64,000 bases of DNA from Fundidesulfovibrio putealis DSM 16056. GTDB taxonomy: Bacteria > Desulfobacterota > Desulfovibrionia > Desulfovibrionales > Desulfovibrionaceae. This document shows positions 23,720 through 35,792 of this stretch, one piece after another. The position numbers were made by a program, and so were the translations under genes. The stretch covers positions 124,001 through 188,000 of the forward strand of contig NZ_AUBQ01000016.1 of assembly GCF_000429325.1 (NCBI RefSeq), in the 5' to 3' direction. Position 1 is the first letter of the stretch; every line of letters begins with the position of its first letter. Below the pieces are notes generated by a model, which was not told where the DNA came from, did no database searches, and saw nothing but the letters and a program-made list of their open reading frames with translations.

Positions 23720-25750
23720 ATGAAGCTCAGCGTAAAAGCCTCATTTCTCCTCTCAGGACTGGTCCTTGCGGTTATCGCGGCTACCAGCTTGTTCCTGCTG
23801 GACTACCAGCAGCGTGCGATCACCGTTGTCATCAAGCAGGATTTGGAGTCGGAAGCGACGACACTTGCGCGCGAAATCCGCAGCTTTGTCGATGAGAACC
23901 TGAACGACACAAGGGCGATAGCAGGAAACATCCCTCGCGAGCCTCTTGCCTCAGGCAACCTTGAAGCAGTGCGCGACCATCTGGCCCGCCAGGCGTCCTT
24001 TTACCCCCGGTTCGAGAACGGCCTGTTCCTGCTGGATGCAAACGGAAACTTCCTCACCGACTACCCCCATCATCCGGAACTCCACGGCCAGCCCTTCGCG
24101 CACCGCGACTACTTCCAGCGCACCAAGGCGCGCGAGCGGGGCGTGATCGGCGAGCCGTACGTGTCGATGCGCACCGGGCTGCCGGTCCTCACCTTCACGG
24201 CTCCCATCTTCTCCCCTTCAGGGCAGCTCCTGGCAGTGCTGGGGGCCTCGGTGAACCTCCTGTCGACTTCGGCCCTGGGCGAGCAGCAGCAGCGCAAGAT
24301 CGGCCAGACCGGGTACGTGTACATGGTGGACCGCAACCGCCAGTTCCTGATGCACCCTGACAAATCCAAGATTCTGCGTTCGCTGGAGGCGGGCCGCAAC
24401 CCGTTCCTGGACCGGGCGGCGCAGGGCTACGAGGGCGTGGGGGAGACGGTCAACAGCATGGGCGTGCCGGTGCTGATCGCTTCGCGGCAATTGCCTGCGC
24501 TGGGCTGGGTCGTGCTGGCGCAGCTTCCGCTGAAAGAGGCGCTGGCCACCACGCGCAACGGTCTGGCTGCTGTGGGCATGTTCTTTTTTGCGGCGCTGGC
24601 CGTGGTGCTGCCGGTGGGCTTTTTCGCCATGCGCAGGATCGTCAAGCCACTGGAGGCGCTGGAGCACGCGGCGCTCATCATCAGCCAGGACCTGCGAAAG
24701 GCGGAGGGAGCCCTCACCAGACCGTTTGCGTCAAGCGCTTTGGACGCTTTGCGCACCATGCGTTCCTCTGATGAGATCGGCAGGCTGGCGCGTGCCTTCT
24801 TCCAGCTGTCCGTGCGCCTGAAGCAGACCTTGTCCTCCCTGCGCACCGCCGCCGAGGACTGGGAGCGCACCTTCTCGTCCGTGCAGGAAGCCGTGCTGGT
24901 GCTGGACAGCGAGGGCAAAATCCTACGCGTGAACCGCGTGGCCGAAGACCTTTTTCGCGTTCTGCGCGAGGAGGCGGTGGGAAAACCCTGGCGCGAGATT
25001 CTGGCCATGGGTGGGAGCGCGCCCGAGGATTGGCCCACCATCCAGACGCTGAAAGGCTCGGGCCGCTTCAAGCTGACCACTTCCCTGCCGGGCGTTCCGG
25101 GCCGGTTCGAGCTGTCCTTCTCCATGATCCAGGGGCGCAGGGAGGGCAAGGGGTTCCTGCTCATGGTGCTGGACGTCACCGAGAAGATCCAGGCCGAGGA
25201 GCGCATCCGGGACCTGGCCTTCCACGACTCGCTGACCCGCCTGCCCAACCGGCTGCTCCTGGCGGACCGACTGGAGCAGGCCATCGCCACGGCGGACCGC
25301 AACAACTCCAAGGTGGGGGTGCTTTTTCTGGACCTGGATGACTTCAAGAGGGTCAACGACACCTTCGGCCACAAGGTGGGCGACGAACTGCTCAAGCAGA
25401 CTGGCAAGCGGCTGAGCGCGTGCCTGCGCTCCAACGACACCCTGGCCCGCTACGCCGGGGACGAGTTTGTGGCCGTGCTCATGGACCTGAAGGACCCGGC
25501 CGAGGCCGCCAGCATCGCCTCGCGCATGCTGGAGTCGGTGGCCGAGCCGTTTGACCTGTCGGGAAAGCTGATCCGCATCGGGGTGAGCATCGGCATCGCC
25601 GTCTATCCCGAAGACGGCCTGGAGGCCGGGCTGCTGCTCAACCACGCCGACAGGGCCATGTACCGCGCCAAGGGCCGGGGCAAGAACAGCTTCTGGTTTT
25701 CCGACGGAGCCGTCGTGGACGACAGTCTCTCCGCTTTCCCCAGGCAGTAA
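23720..25750 (+). CDS. Diguanylate cyclase with dCache, HAMP and PAS domains
   Basis: 676 residues. Transmembrane helix at about 8-30; periplasmic double-Cache sensor (about 35-270, with [19 protein letters not shown] and [19 protein letters not shown]); second transmembrane helix (about 280-305); HAMP; PAS (about 385-480, [18 protein letters not shown]); and GGDEF. The signature reads AGDEF (about 578-582), a common active variant, and an RxxD inhibitory site (RSND) stands five residues before it, so product feedback is expected. It makes c-di-GMP in response to an extracellular ligand. ATG 23720 has only a weak ribosome-binding site (GGAAAAAG). The HD-GYP protein at 39364 is an opposing enzyme in this window. 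Confidence 0.95.
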   Translation: MKLSVKASFLLSGLVLAVIAATSLFLLDYQQRAITVVIKQDLESEATTLAREIRSFVDENLNDTRAIAGNIPREPLASGNLEAVRDHLARQASFYPRFENGLFLLDANGNFLTDYPHHPELHGQPFAHRDYFQRTKARERGVIGEPYVSMRTGLPVLTFTAPIFSPSGQLLAVLGASVNLLSTSALGEQQQRKIGQTGYVYMVDRNRQFLMHPDKSKILRSLEAGRNPFLDRAAQGYEGVGETVNSMGVPVLIASRQLPALGWVVLAQLPLKEALATTRNGLAAVGMFFFAALAVVLPVGFFAMRRIVKPLEALEHAALIISQDLRKAEGALTRPFASSALDALRTMRSSDEIGRLARAFFQLSVRLKQTLSSLRTAAEDWERTFSSVQEAVLVLDSEGKILRVNRVAEDLFRVLREEAVGKPWREILAMGGSAPEDWPTIQTLKGSGRFKLTTSLPGVPGRFELSFSMIQGRREGKGFLLMVLDVTEKIQAEERIRDLAFHDSLTRLPNRLLLADRLEQAIATADRNNSKVGVLFLDLDDFKRVNDTFGHKVGDELLKQTGKRLSACLRSNDTLARYAGDEFVAVLMDLKDPAEAASIASRMLESVAEPFDLSGKLIRIGVSIGIAVYPEDGLEAGLLLNHADRAMYRAKGRGKNSFWFSDGAVVDDSLSAFPRQ

Positions 25751-25768
25751 GCCGACCGCCGATTCCAT

Positions 25769-25800
25769 CCGCCCGGGCGCACGCGCGTCCGGGAGATTCC
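25769..25800 (+). terminator. Hairpin after the diguanylate cyclase gene
   Basis: CCCGGGCGC and GCGTCCGGG (25772-25793, one G-T pair, loop ACGC) form a 9-bp stem 21 bp after the stop. There is no T run, so termination is uncertain. Confidence 0.35.
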
Positions 25801-25837
25801 CTTCCCCGCCGGGTTGTCCGGTTTCAGCAGGCCTGTT

Positions 25838-26539
25838 CTACCTGGGCAGCGCCCCGTTGTTTATGTCGATGCAGGTGCCGTTGATATACTCCGGGCAGTC
25901 CGTGGCCAGCCAGACCATGGCCTCGGCCACTTCGTCCGCGCGGGCGAAGCGCCCCGTATACACGGCCTGAAGGATGGCCTTGCGGCGCTCCAGCGGGATG
26001 GTGTGGAGCATGTCCGTCTCCACTGGGCCTGCGGCCACGGCGTTCACCACCACGCCCTTGCCGCCGAGCAGCTTGGCGAAGCTCTTGGTGGCGTTCAAAA
26101 GCGCCGCCTTGCTGATGCCGTACCAGACGTCCGGGTGTCCGGTGTGCGCGGCCACGGAGGCGTTGTTCACGATCCTTCCGCCGCCGCCCCGCACCATGGA
26201 CGCGCTGGCCTCGCGCATGAGGGCCACCGGGGCCTCGACGTTTATGCGCATCAGCATGTCGGATTTCTCGCGCGGATAATCGGTGTAGGGCAGGGCGTAC
26301 ATGATGCCCGCGTTGTTCAGGAGCACGTGGATGTCGCCGATGTCCGACACCAGCGCCGGGATGTCCTCTATGCGCGAGAGGTCGAAGGGGATGGTCCTGA
26401 CGTTCTTGTGCGAGGCCAGGGGAAAACCGGAAAAATCGCGCGCGACCACGCACACGTCAAAGCCTTTGTCCAGAAGCATCCGGGTGGTTTCCAGGCCGAT
26501 GCCCTTGTTTCCGCCGGTGACGACTGCGGTCTTGCCCAT
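25838..26539 (-). CDS. Short-chain dehydrogenase/reductase
   Basis: 233 residues of the classical SDR family: NAD(P)-binding TGGNKGIG at about 8-15, NNAG at about 75-78, the catalytic Ser (NNASVAA) and YGISK with Tyr and Lys, then PVETDM. The C-terminal DCPEYINGTCIDINNG is typical of FabG-like members. It is an oxidoreductase for a hydroxyl/carbonyl substrate that cannot be named. It is the last gene of a minus-strand run (nth, tgt, DUF218, SDR), 37 bp after the DUF218 gene. Confidence 0.92.
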   Translation of the reverse strand: MGKTAVVTGGNKGIGLETTRMLLDKGFDVCVVARDFSGFPLASHKNVRTIPFDLSRIEDIPALVSDIGDIHVLLNNAGIMYALPYTDYPREKSDMLMRINVEAPVALMREASASMVRGGGGRIVNNASVAAHTGHPDVWYGISKAALLNATKSFAKLLGGKGVVVNAVAAGPVETDMLHTIPLERRKAILQAVYTGRFARADEVAEAMVWLATDCPEYINGTCIDINNGALPR

Positions 26540-26576
26540 GGGGGAATCCTTTCGTGAGGCTTGAGAGTTCTGGAGT

Positions 26577-29037
<2,461 letters not shown>

Positions 29038-29100
29038 GCCCGGTGGGATAGCCGAAAGCGCGGCGGGGGGCAATGTTGAGGCACACGAACACTTTTCGCC

Positions 29101-30240
29101 TCAGGGAGCCTGCCAGCCCTCGCCCACATCCATCACCCGAAAGGCCTCCGATGAGACGCCGTATTCGCAGCGCGCGTTGGCCAGATGGTACAGGGGCGTG
29201 TCGATGCCCTCGTCGGTCAGCTTGAACACCCCGTGGTGGGTGGCCACGGCGCGTCGCGCGCCCAGGTCGCGCATGGCCAGCACGGCCTCTTCGGGGTTCA
29301 TGTGGGCCGGGGACATGAACCAGCGCGGCTCGTAGGCCCCGATAGGCAGAAGCGCCACGCGCATGGAACCGAAGCGCGAGCGGATCAGCCGGAAGGCCTC
29401 TCCTGAACCGTAGCCCGTGTCGCCGAAAAAGCCGATATGTCCGCCCGGAGCCTCCAGCACGAAGGAGCACCACAGGGCCTTGCGACGGTCGAACACGCCC
29501 CTGGCGGACCAGTGGTGCGCCGGGGCGGCGTGGACGCGCAGGCCGACCGGATGCTCGCTCCTGGAGTGCGCGTCGCTCCCGGCCTGACAAGACGCAGAAG
29601 CTCCTGCGCCTGGAAACACATCCAACGATTCCCACCAGTCGAGCTCCTCGCACACGCGCCGCCCCAGCGCCCCGTCGATGAGCGCGGCGTTGCCGAGCGG
29701 CGCGACGATGCGCGGGCGGTGGCGCTTCCACAGGGCGGCGAGCGTGGGCAGGTCCAGGTGGTCGTAGTGGTTGTGGCTGACCAGCACCGCGTCGATGGGG
29801 GGGAGCATGTCCAGGGAGAGGCCGGGCTTTCGCGCTCGTTTGAGACCAATGAGAAAGGGGCCGGTGCGCTCGGACCAGACCGGATCGGTGAGCACGTTCA
29901 CCCCGGCGGTCTGGATGAGCGTGGTGGAGTGGCCGATGTAGGTAAGGCGCAGCTCGTCGCCGTGAACACGCTCGGGCGGGACGTCCTGCCGGATGTTCGG
30001 GACGTGGACGGGCCAGGGCGTGGAGCGCGAGGTGAACTTCCAGCGCAGCAGGTCAGAGAATTTGCGGTCTTCGGTGGGCCACGGCGTATGGAAGCGCTGG
30101 CCGTCGAAGTGGTCGGACACGGGGTAGGGGCGGGCAGGTTTTGCGCCCGATACGCCCGACAAGCCCGAACAGGGCGGGCCGATGGCTGCGCCGTCTCCGG
30201 GGATGAAGCGCGCGAGAAATCTCTGGATGAACTGCTGCAT
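29101..30240 (-). CDS. MBL-fold metallohydrolase (UlaG/NAPE-PLD-like)
   Basis: 379 residues from ATG 30240. The metallo-beta-lactamase fold has the metal motif SHNHYDHLDLPT, LTYIGHSTTLIQ, LTDPVWSERTGPF, an APAHHWSARG segment, GFFGDTGYGSG and a late ATHHGVF His, the layout of the family containing NAPE-phospholipase D and UlaG lactonases. The N-terminal part (about 15-90) with HFDGQRFHTPWPTEDRK is typical of the NAPE-PLD-like branch. A 20-odd residue Ala/Ser/His-rich insertion at about 225-245 is unusual. A phosphodiesterase or lactonase role is possible; the substrate is unknown. Confidence 0.88.
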   Translation of the reverse strand: MQQFIQRFLARFIPGDGAAIGPPCSGLSGVSGAKPARPYPVSDHFDGQRFHTPWPTEDRKFSDLLRWKFTSRSTPWPVHVPNIRQDVPPERVHGDELRLTYIGHSTTLIQTAGVNVLTDPVWSERTGPFLIGLKRARKPGLSLDMLPPIDAVLVSHNHYDHLDLPTLAALWKRHRPRIVAPLGNAALIDGALGRRVCEELDWWESLDVFPGAGASASCQAGSDAHSRSEHPVGLRVHAAPAHHWSARGVFDRRKALWCSFVLEAPGGHIGFFGDTGYGSGEAFRLIRSRFGSMRVALLPIGAYEPRWFMSPAHMNPEEAVLAMRDLGARRAVATHHGVFKLTDEGIDTPLYHLANARCEYGVSSEAFRVMDVGEGWQAP

Positions 30241-30315
30241 GACGACCGTCTTTGCCGGATATTTGCGAAGTGCTTTGTCCGGATAATGCTCCGGATGCGC
30301 CCAGGCAAGCCACAC

Positions 30316-30352
30316 AACAAAAAAAAGCCCCGCATGAGCGGGGCTTTTTCGA
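30316..30352. terminator. Terminator after the pyruvoyl arginine decarboxylase gene
   Basis: AAGCCCCGC and GCGGGGCTT enclose a short loop (ATGA) and have seven A on the left and TTTTTC on the right. On the minus strand it ends the argS-SPOR-decarboxylase transcript; the next minus-strand gene starts 76 bp further on. Confidence 0.9.
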
Positions 30353-30369
30353 TCAAATTGCAGCTGCGC

Positions 30370-30924
30370 TTACGGCAGGAACACCACTGCGGAGATGGTG
30401 GTGGTCCACATGCCGGACACGCCCTGGGTGACGCTGGGCAAAGAGGTGGACTCGATGATCTTGCCGGACATCATGTAGATCTCGCGGCGCTCGTCGTAGG
30501 CGGTCTCGGGATCGAAGTCGATGCCCAGAGTGGTCGCCAGCATGGTGGAGGCCAGGTCCTCGGCGAAGTCGCCGATTTCCTTCTCTTCCTTGCCGAAGGA
30601 GGTGTGCTCGGAAATATATCCGTAGTGATCCTTGCTGGCGGGGAAGGCCATGCCCACGGCGGAACCGACCAAGCGGCCCTTCTCATCGGTGGCGTTGCGG
30701 GCCATCACGCAGAAGGTGATCTGACCTGGGTTGAGCAACTGCGTGCCCTCTTCCATGGTGAGGAGAGTGCAGTTGGGGGGGTAGATGCTCGACACGTACA
30801 CCAGGTTCAGCTTTTCGATTCCGGCATCGCGCAGGGCGAGCTCGAAGGATTGCAGCTTATTCTTGTGACGGCCAAGGCCTCGGGTGAAGAAGGCTTTGGT
30901 CGGGACGAACGTTTGTCCGAACAT
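30370..30924 (-). CDS. pdaD: Pyruvoyl-dependent arginine decarboxylase
   Basis: 184 residues from ATG 30924. The self-cleaving site VYVSSIYPP (Ser45-Ser46) matches this family, which cleaves between the two serines to give a beta chain and an alpha chain with an N-terminal pyruvoyl group. Later motifs [35 protein letters not shown] and [12 protein letters not shown] also fit. It makes agmatine from arginine for polyamine synthesis. It follows a SPOR-domain gene and argS on the same strand, so arginine charging and decarboxylation share a neighbourhood. The longer frame to 30975 overlaps the upstream stop and adds nothing conserved. Confidence 0.94.
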   Translation of the reverse strand: MFGQTFVPTKAFFTRGLGRHKNKLQSFELALRDAGIEKLNLVYVSSIYPPNCTLLTMEEGTQLLNPGQITFCVMARNATDEKGRLVGSAVGMAFPASKDHYGYISEHTSFGKEEKEIGDFAEDLASTMLATTLGIDFDPETAYDERREIYMMSGKIIESTSLPSVTQGVSGMWTTTISAVVFLP

Positions 30925-30971
30925 TGGAAGTCCTCCGTGGGAGTGCCTCCCCGCCTTGCGGGGGAAACGAG

Positions 30972-31829
30972 TCATAAAGATTTTTTGTCGCGAAGTATAG
31001 GCTTTTTTGCCCCTGCTTTTTCCAGGGTCTGCTTGATCTCCGCTTCCGTTCCCTTCACCTGGACAATCACCCGGTAGAGGGACTTCCCATCCACTTTCGC
31101 CTCCTCCACGGAGGCTTTGACGCCCTTCTTGGCCAGACGGTCCACCTCGGCCTGGGCCTGGGACTGCTTGTCCAGGGCGGCGATCTGGTAGGTAGCCTGA
31201 ATTTTTGGCGATTTCGTGTCTTTTGCGTCCTTGGCGGCTTTGGAATCCTTCGAATCCTTGGCTGCCTTGGCGTCTTTTGCGTCCTTGGGGTCGGCAGGCT
31301 TGGCCGGATCAGCCTTGGGCGTCTTGCGGTCCGGCTGGGCCGGGGACGTGGCCACCTGTCCCTTGGGCAGGGGGGCCGGAGTCTTTTCCAGCGAGGTGGT
31401 GGGAACAGCCGCACCTGCTGAACCGGCTGCCGGGGCCAGCGAGCTCACGGGCGCGGAGCCGCCTTGAAGCCCCGGTGCGCCGGGCGCGTCGGCGGGCTTT
31501 TTGGCGGAGTCCACGGTGACGGTCTCCTGGGGCTTTTTGCCCTGGAGGGTGTCCTGGAACTGGAGGTCTTCAGGCTTGAGCACCGTGGGCGGCTCCCGGT
31601 TCTCCTGCTGCGCGGCGGGAGCCGTGGAGGGCATGATCTGCGCTACCTGGGGGACGGCGTTTTCCGGCTTGTAGCCGCGCCCGACCAGCACCCCCAGGAT
31701 GAACACCCACACGATGCCAAGCACCCCCACCACAACCACGGAGATGAGTCCGGGGCCGGTGAACTCGAAGCTGAACTTCCGAGGCCCCTCGGGGGGCTTG
31801 GTGACATTGAAGCGGTCCACGACCTTCAT
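30972..31829 (-). CDS. SPOR-domain membrane protein
   Basis: 285 residues. A short cytoplasmic segment is followed by one transmembrane helix (about 29-51, [20 protein letters not shown]), a long Pro/Ala linker, a lysine-rich repeat ([16 protein letters not shown]-type, about 180-208) and a C-terminal SPOR domain (about 212-280, [29 protein letters not shown]). SPOR domains bind denuded glycan strands at division sites. The layout resembles FtsN-like or DamX-like proteins. It sits between argS and the arginine decarboxylase; in many related bacteria a SPOR protein follows argS, so this order is not specific to arginine. Confidence 0.9.
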   Translation of the reverse strand: MKVVDRFNVTKPPEGPRKFSFEFTGPGLISVVVVGVLGIVWVFILGVLVGRGYKPENAVPQVAQIMPSTAPAAQQENREPPTVLKPEDLQFQDTLQGKKPQETVTVDSAKKPADAPGAPGLQGGSAPVSSLAPAAGSAGAAVPTTSLEKTPAPLPKGQVATSPAQPDRKTPKADPAKPADPKDAKDAKAAKDSKDSKAAKDAKDTKSPKIQATYQIAALDKQSQAQAEVDRLAKKGVKASVEEAKVDGKSLYRVIVQVKGTEAEIKQTLEKAGAKKPILRDKKSL

Positions 31830-31937
31830 GCGGTTCTCCGGCTGAGGCGGCGTTGCGGCCCGTCGCCACCCCGAAAGCGCGGTGGTGGCAGGCCGCCGTA
31901 AATGGTGACTGTATGATAATAGCGCCCGGATGAGACG

Positions 31938-33593
31938 TTACATCTTTTCCGGGGCGCTCACACCCAAAAGCTCCAGTCCGCTTCGGACCACTTCAGCCAC
32001 GGCCGCAAGCATGAGCATGCGGGCGCGCATGAGGTCCTCGTCGGACGCGGCCAGCACGGGGTTGGCCGAATAGTACCGGTGCAACAGGCCCGCCAGCTCG
32101 CGCAGGTAGAAGCTGACCACGTGGGGGGAAAGCGTCTGCGCGGCATTGGCCAGCGTGTCGGGATACTGCTCCATGAGGCGCATCAGGTCAAGGTCCTCGG
32201 GGGTGTCCAGCCGGGCCAGCAGCGCCGGGGAGCACTCGGGCATGGCCACGCCGCGCTCGGCGGCCTTGGCGAACAGCGAGCAGATGCGGGCGTGGGCGTA
32301 CTGCACGTAGTACACCGGGTTGTCCATGGACTGCTGCTTGACCAGATCGAGGTCGAAGTCCAGGTGGCTGTCGGACTTGCGCGAGAGGAACATGAAGCGC
32401 GCCGCGTCCACGCCCACTTCGGCGCACACGTCGGCCAGGGTCTCGAACTGCCCGGCGCGGGTGGACATGGCGATCTGCTCGCCGCCGCGCAGGAGGTTCA
32501 CCAGTTGCACCAGGATGACCTTGAGGTCGTCTGCGTCGCGGCCCAGGGCCTGGACGGCGGCCTTCATGCGGGGGACGTAGCCGTGATGGTCCGCGCCCCA
32601 GATATCCACCACGGTGTTGAAGCCGCGCGCGTACTTGTCGGCGTGGTAGGCGATGTCCGAGGCGAAGTAGGTCAGCTCGCCGGTGGATTTGCGCAGCACG
32701 CGGTTCTTGTCGTCGCCGTAGCGGGTGGTGTCCATCCAGGCCGCGCCGTCGTCTTCGTAGGCCAGCCCGCGCGACTTCAGGTCTTCCAGGGTGCGCTCGA
32801 CGGCTCCGGCGGCAACCAGGGACTTCTCCGAGAACCACACCTGATGCTCCACGCGGAAATCGGCCAGGTCCTTCTTGATGCCGTCCAGGATGGACTTCAT
32901 GCCGTACTCGTAGCAGATGTCCTGGCCTTCTGCCGGGGGCAGGTCGCACAGGGCGCTGCCCTTGAGGGTGAGCAGCTCACGCGCCAGATCGATGATGTAT
33001 TCGCCCTTGTACCAGTCCTCGGGATAGGTGACGGGCTTCTTCAGGAGTTCCAGGCAGCGCACCCAGATGGATTCGCCCAGAAGGCGCATCTGGCGGCCAG
33101 CGTCGTTGATGTAGTATTCGGTGGAGACCTCGTAATCCATGGCCCGCAGGATGCGCGCCACGCAGTCGCCCACGGCCGCGCCGCGTCCGTGCCCGATGTG
33201 CAGGGGACCGGTGGGGTTGGCGGAGACGAACTCCACCTGCACCTTGCGACCGCGTCCCAGGTTGAACTTGCCGAAGCAATGTTTGACTTCCAGCACCTCT
33301 TCCACGGTCTTCTGCCAGAAGGCCGGGGCGAAGGTGACGTTCAAAAAGCCCGGTCCGGCCACTTCCACCTTGGAGAGGGCGGGGTCGGCAGCCAGGAGCT
33401 CGCTCTTGAGCACTTCGGCCAGGTCGCGGGGCTTCATGCCGAGCTTGCCCGCCGTGAGCATGGCCACGTTGCAGGCCATGTCGCCGAACTGTTTGTCCTT
33501 GGGGGGCTCGATGGTGGCCTTGTCGGGCCAGGCGGCCCCTTTCTTTTCCAGGATGGAGCCCAAAAGGCTCCGCAGATGAGTCAACGCGCGCAT
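31938..33593 (-). CDS. argS: Arginyl-tRNA synthetase
   Basis: 551 residues, class I synthetase. An N-terminal Arg-S domain (about 1-100) is followed by the HIGH signature [18 protein letters not shown], the [11 protein letters not shown] motif, and a KMSKS-equivalent in AMSTRAGQF, then the DALR anticodon-binding domain (about 440-551, [16 protein letters not shown]). The length is normal. It is the first gene of the argS-SPOR-pdaD set, 108 bp before the SPOR gene. Confidence 0.97.
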   Translation of the reverse strand: MRALTHLRSLLGSILEKKGAAWPDKATIEPPKDKQFGDMACNVAMLTAGKLGMKPRDLAEVLKSELLAADPALSKVEVAGPGFLNVTFAPAFWQKTVEEVLEVKHCFGKFNLGRGRKVQVEFVSANPTGPLHIGHGRGAAVGDCVARILRAMDYEVSTEYYINDAGRQMRLLGESIWVRCLELLKKPVTYPEDWYKGEYIIDLARELLTLKGSALCDLPPAEGQDICYEYGMKSILDGIKKDLADFRVEHQVWFSEKSLVAAGAVERTLEDLKSRGLAYEDDGAAWMDTTRYGDDKNRVLRKSTGELTYFASDIAYHADKYARGFNTVVDIWGADHHGYVPRMKAAVQALGRDADDLKVILVQLVNLLRGGEQIAMSTRAGQFETLADVCAEVGVDAARFMFLSRKSDSHLDFDLDLVKQQSMDNPVYYVQYAHARICSLFAKAAERGVAMPECSPALLARLDTPEDLDLMRLMEQYPDTLANAAQTLSPHVVSFYLRELAGLLHRYYSANPVLAASDEDLMRARMLMLAAVAEVVRSGLELLGVSAPEKM

Positions 33594-33680
33594 GATGTTC
33601 TATCCCGCTTGCTTTTCTTAGCGATTATATCCTGCCGGAACACATGTCCGGCAAACTTGCCAAGCCCCCTATATGGGTTT

Positions 33681-33796
33681 CCAAAGGGCGGAGCCCTTTG
33701 GCCGCCGGAGGCTTCTTAAGCGATAGAAAAATCAAGTTCCGGCGGACGGCCTGGGGCTTTCACCCCGTCCGCCGCCGGAGGCTTCCTAAACGACAG
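33681..33796. repeat. Repeat-hairpin block between fabD and argS
   Basis: A perfect 9-bp hairpin (CCAAAGGGC / GCCCTTTGG, 33681-33701) abuts GGCCGCCGGAGGC (33700-33712), the reverse complement of the tag at 21062. A 26-base unit starting GCCGCCGGAGGCTTC occurs at 33701-33726 and again at 33771-33796 (23 of 26 identical). Between them lies another hairpin, GGCGGACGG / CCGTCCGCC (33741-33773), with TTTTTC downstream on the minus strand, so it may also terminate fabD. Confidence 0.65.
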
Positions 33797-33807
33797 CGTG
33801 TTTCGCG

Positions 33808-34761
33808 CTAGGGCAGCACGAACGAGTCGGCGGCCTCTTTCGTGGCCACGTTTACGGCCACGGCGTCGTCCTTGCCGTCCAGGTTGGGCTTGACCATCTT
33901 GGTCAACACGCCCTTGGGGCCGATCTCCACGAAGGTCCGGGCTCCGGCCTCGTACAGGGCGGCCATGGTGTCGATCCAGCGCACCGAGGAGGTCATCTGG
34001 CGCGCCAGAAGCCCAAGAAGCTTGTCCGGATCGGCCACGCCCTGGCCGGTGACGTTGGCGAAAACCGGCACGGACGGCGCGCGCCAGTCGGCCTTCTTGA
34101 GGACCTTCTCGATCTCGGCGGCGGGCTCGGCCATGAGGGGCGAGTGGAACGCGCCGCTGACGGCCAGGGGGATGGCCCGGCCCTTCACTTCCTTGCACAG
34201 CCCGGCGGCCTGGTCCACGGCGTCTTTGCGGCCCGAGATCACGTACTGTCCGGGGGTGTTGTAGTTGGCCACGATGAGCGTGCCCCCGGTGGCCTCGGCG
34301 GCCTTGGCCACGATGGCCTCCACGTTCTCCAGGGAGACCTTGAGGATGGCGGCCATGGCGCCTTCGTCCGCGCCCTTGCCCCCGGCTTCGGCCATGAGCC
34401 TGCCGCGCAGGCTGACCAGTTCCAGCACCTGCCGGATGGGCAGCGCCTCGGAGGCGGCCAGGGCGGCGTATTCGCCCAGGCTGTGCCCGGCCATGCCCAT
34501 GGGGGCGAGGCGGGGCTTCACGACCTGCCACAGGTTCAGGGTGGTGACGGTCATGGCGGGCTGGAGGTTGCGGGTGTCGGCCATGGAGGCGTCGTCGCCA
34601 TCCCAATATATATTGCGAAGCGGGAGGCCGGAGATTTTCTCGGCCAGCTTCCACAGATCCATGGCGTCTGCGCTGGCCTCGGCCAGATCGCGGCCCATGC
34701 CTTTTTCCTGGGAACCCTGGCCGGGGAAAAGCACGGCCACGGTGTGAGCGTTCGTGGTCAC
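33808..34761 (-). CDS. fabD: Malonyl-CoA:ACP transacylase
   Basis: 317 residues starting at GTG 34761, chosen because AAGGAG lies nine bases upstream and the product then begins just before the conserved TVAVLFPGQGSQEKGMG. It moves malonyl from CoA to ACP for fatty-acid synthesis. The nucleophile elbow is MAGHSLGEYAALAAS; FHSPLM carries the catalytic His, and EIGPKGVLTKM the C-terminal motif. The frame stays open upstream only as a shadow of the divergent rsmG gene. It is the only fab gene here and probably monocistronic. Confidence 0.95.
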   Translation of the reverse strand: MTTNAHTVAVLFPGQGSQEKGMGRDLAEASADAMDLWKLAEKISGLPLRNIYWDGDDASMADTRNLQPAMTVTTLNLWQVVKPRLAPMGMAGHSLGEYAALAASEALPIRQVLELVSLRGRLMAEAGGKGADEGAMAAILKVSLENVEAIVAKAAEATGGTLIVANYNTPGQYVISGRKDAVDQAAGLCKEVKGRAIPLAVSGAFHSPLMAEPAAEIEKVLKKADWRAPSVPVFANVTGQGVADPDKLLGLLARQMTSSVRWIDTMAALYEAGARTFVEIGPKGVLTKMVKPNLDGKDDAVAVNVATKEAADSFVLP

Positions 34762-34855
34762 GGGTGAAGGCTCCTTGCAAGGTGGGATTGTCGTTTCCGC
34801 CGCGTTGGTAGAGCATCCTTTGACGGGCGTCAATTCTTGGGCCATACCCCGGCCC

Positions 34856-35581
34856 ATGACAACTGGCAATCCCACATCTGAAAGTGTCGCCCGCGCCGCC
34901 CTGGCGCTGGGCCGCGAGCTGACCCCCGAACAGGCCGCAGGACTGGCCGCGTACCTGGGGCTTCTGGAATCCTGGAACCGCAAGACCAACCTGGTGGGGC
35001 CGCGCTCCTGGCCGGAGATGCTCTCGGAACTGGTGGCGGACAGCTGGCACCTGGCCGACCTGCTGGAGTCGCTTGATCTGCCGGAGGACTGCGTGACGTT
35101 CGATTTTGGGGCCGGTGCGGGCATTCCGGGCCTGCCGCTGCGCGTGTTCTGGAAGACCGGGCGCTACGTGATGATAGAGCCAAGGGCCAAGCGGGCGGGT
35201 TTTCTGCGCCAGTGCGCGGCCATGATGCGGCTTAAGGGCACGGAGGTGTTCGAGGGACGCGCGCAGGACGTGCGCGAAAAGGCCGACGTGTGCCTGTCGC
35301 GTGCGTTCCAGCCCTGGCGGGAGTTCCTGGAGACGTCCCGGCTGTATTTGCGAAGCATGCCGGGCAGCGCCGCAGAGGCCCGGTGCGGGGCAAACGCCAC
35401 GCAGCATGACCCTGGAGCGGGGCAGCCGGGGAGAAAATCAGCGGTGGTGGTGTTCTCGAACGAGGCGCAGCCGGAAGCGGCGGTGCCGGAAGGCTTTGGG
35501 GCGGCGGCCATTACCGCCTATCCCAGCCGTGGGAAGACGGGCTACTTCTGGGTGTTCGCGCCGAGCATCTGCTCCAGCTGA
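34856..35581 (+). CDS. rsmG: 16S rRNA (guanine527-N7)-methyltransferase
   Basis: 241 residues from ATG 34856. RsmG (GidB) methylates G527 of 16S rRNA. The SAM-binding motif is FDFGAGAGIPGLPLRVFW; the upstream LESWNRKTNLVG and the later MIEPRAKRAGFLRQC and LSRAFQPW fit the family. Compared with typical members (about 210-215 residues) it has a Gly/Ala-rich insertion at about 180-205. Divergent from fabD (94 bp apart). Its last 40 bases overlap the convergent small gene at 35542. Confidence 0.93.
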   Translation: MTTGNPTSESVARAALALGRELTPEQAAGLAAYLGLLESWNRKTNLVGPRSWPEMLSELVADSWHLADLLESLDLPEDCVTFDFGAGAGIPGLPLRVFWKTGRYVMIEPRAKRAGFLRQCAAMMRLKGTEVFEGRAQDVREKADVCLSRAFQPWREFLETSRLYLRSMPGSAAEARCGANATQHDPGAGQPGRKSAVVVFSNEAQPEAAVPEGFGAAAITAYPSRGKTGYFWVFAPSICSS

Positions 35582-35763
35582 CCCTTGAAGATGAGCTTGG
35601 TGGCCTGTTCATCGGCCATGTCGGCCAGATCCATCAGCTTTTCCAGGAATTCGAGGATGGCCACGCGCTTGTCCTCGTCCGCGAACTCGAAATCCTGCTC
35701 CAGGTCGCCGGAGGCGAAGTAGGCCTCCAGCTTCTCCAGGTAGGCGTGGTCAAGAAGCGCCAA
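35542..35763 (-). CDS. Small acidic helical protein, unknown function
   Basis: 73 residues, rich in Asp/Glu/Leu (FADEDKRVAILEFLEKLMDLADMADEQATKL), predicted largely helical. I do not recognise a family. The only start in a sensible place is TTG 35763, without a clear ribosome-binding site, 29 bp after the nitronate monooxygenase stop, so it may be translated by re-initiation. Its 3' end overlaps the convergent rsmG by 40 bp. The coding-like amino-acid composition speaks for a real gene. Confidence 0.5.
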   Translation of the reverse strand: MALLDHAYLEKLEAYFASGDLEQDFEFADEDKRVAILEFLEKLMDLADMADEQATKLIFKGQLEQMLGANTQK

Positions 35764-35792
35764 GGGGATGTCGTCGGGAGCGCGGGGGAACC

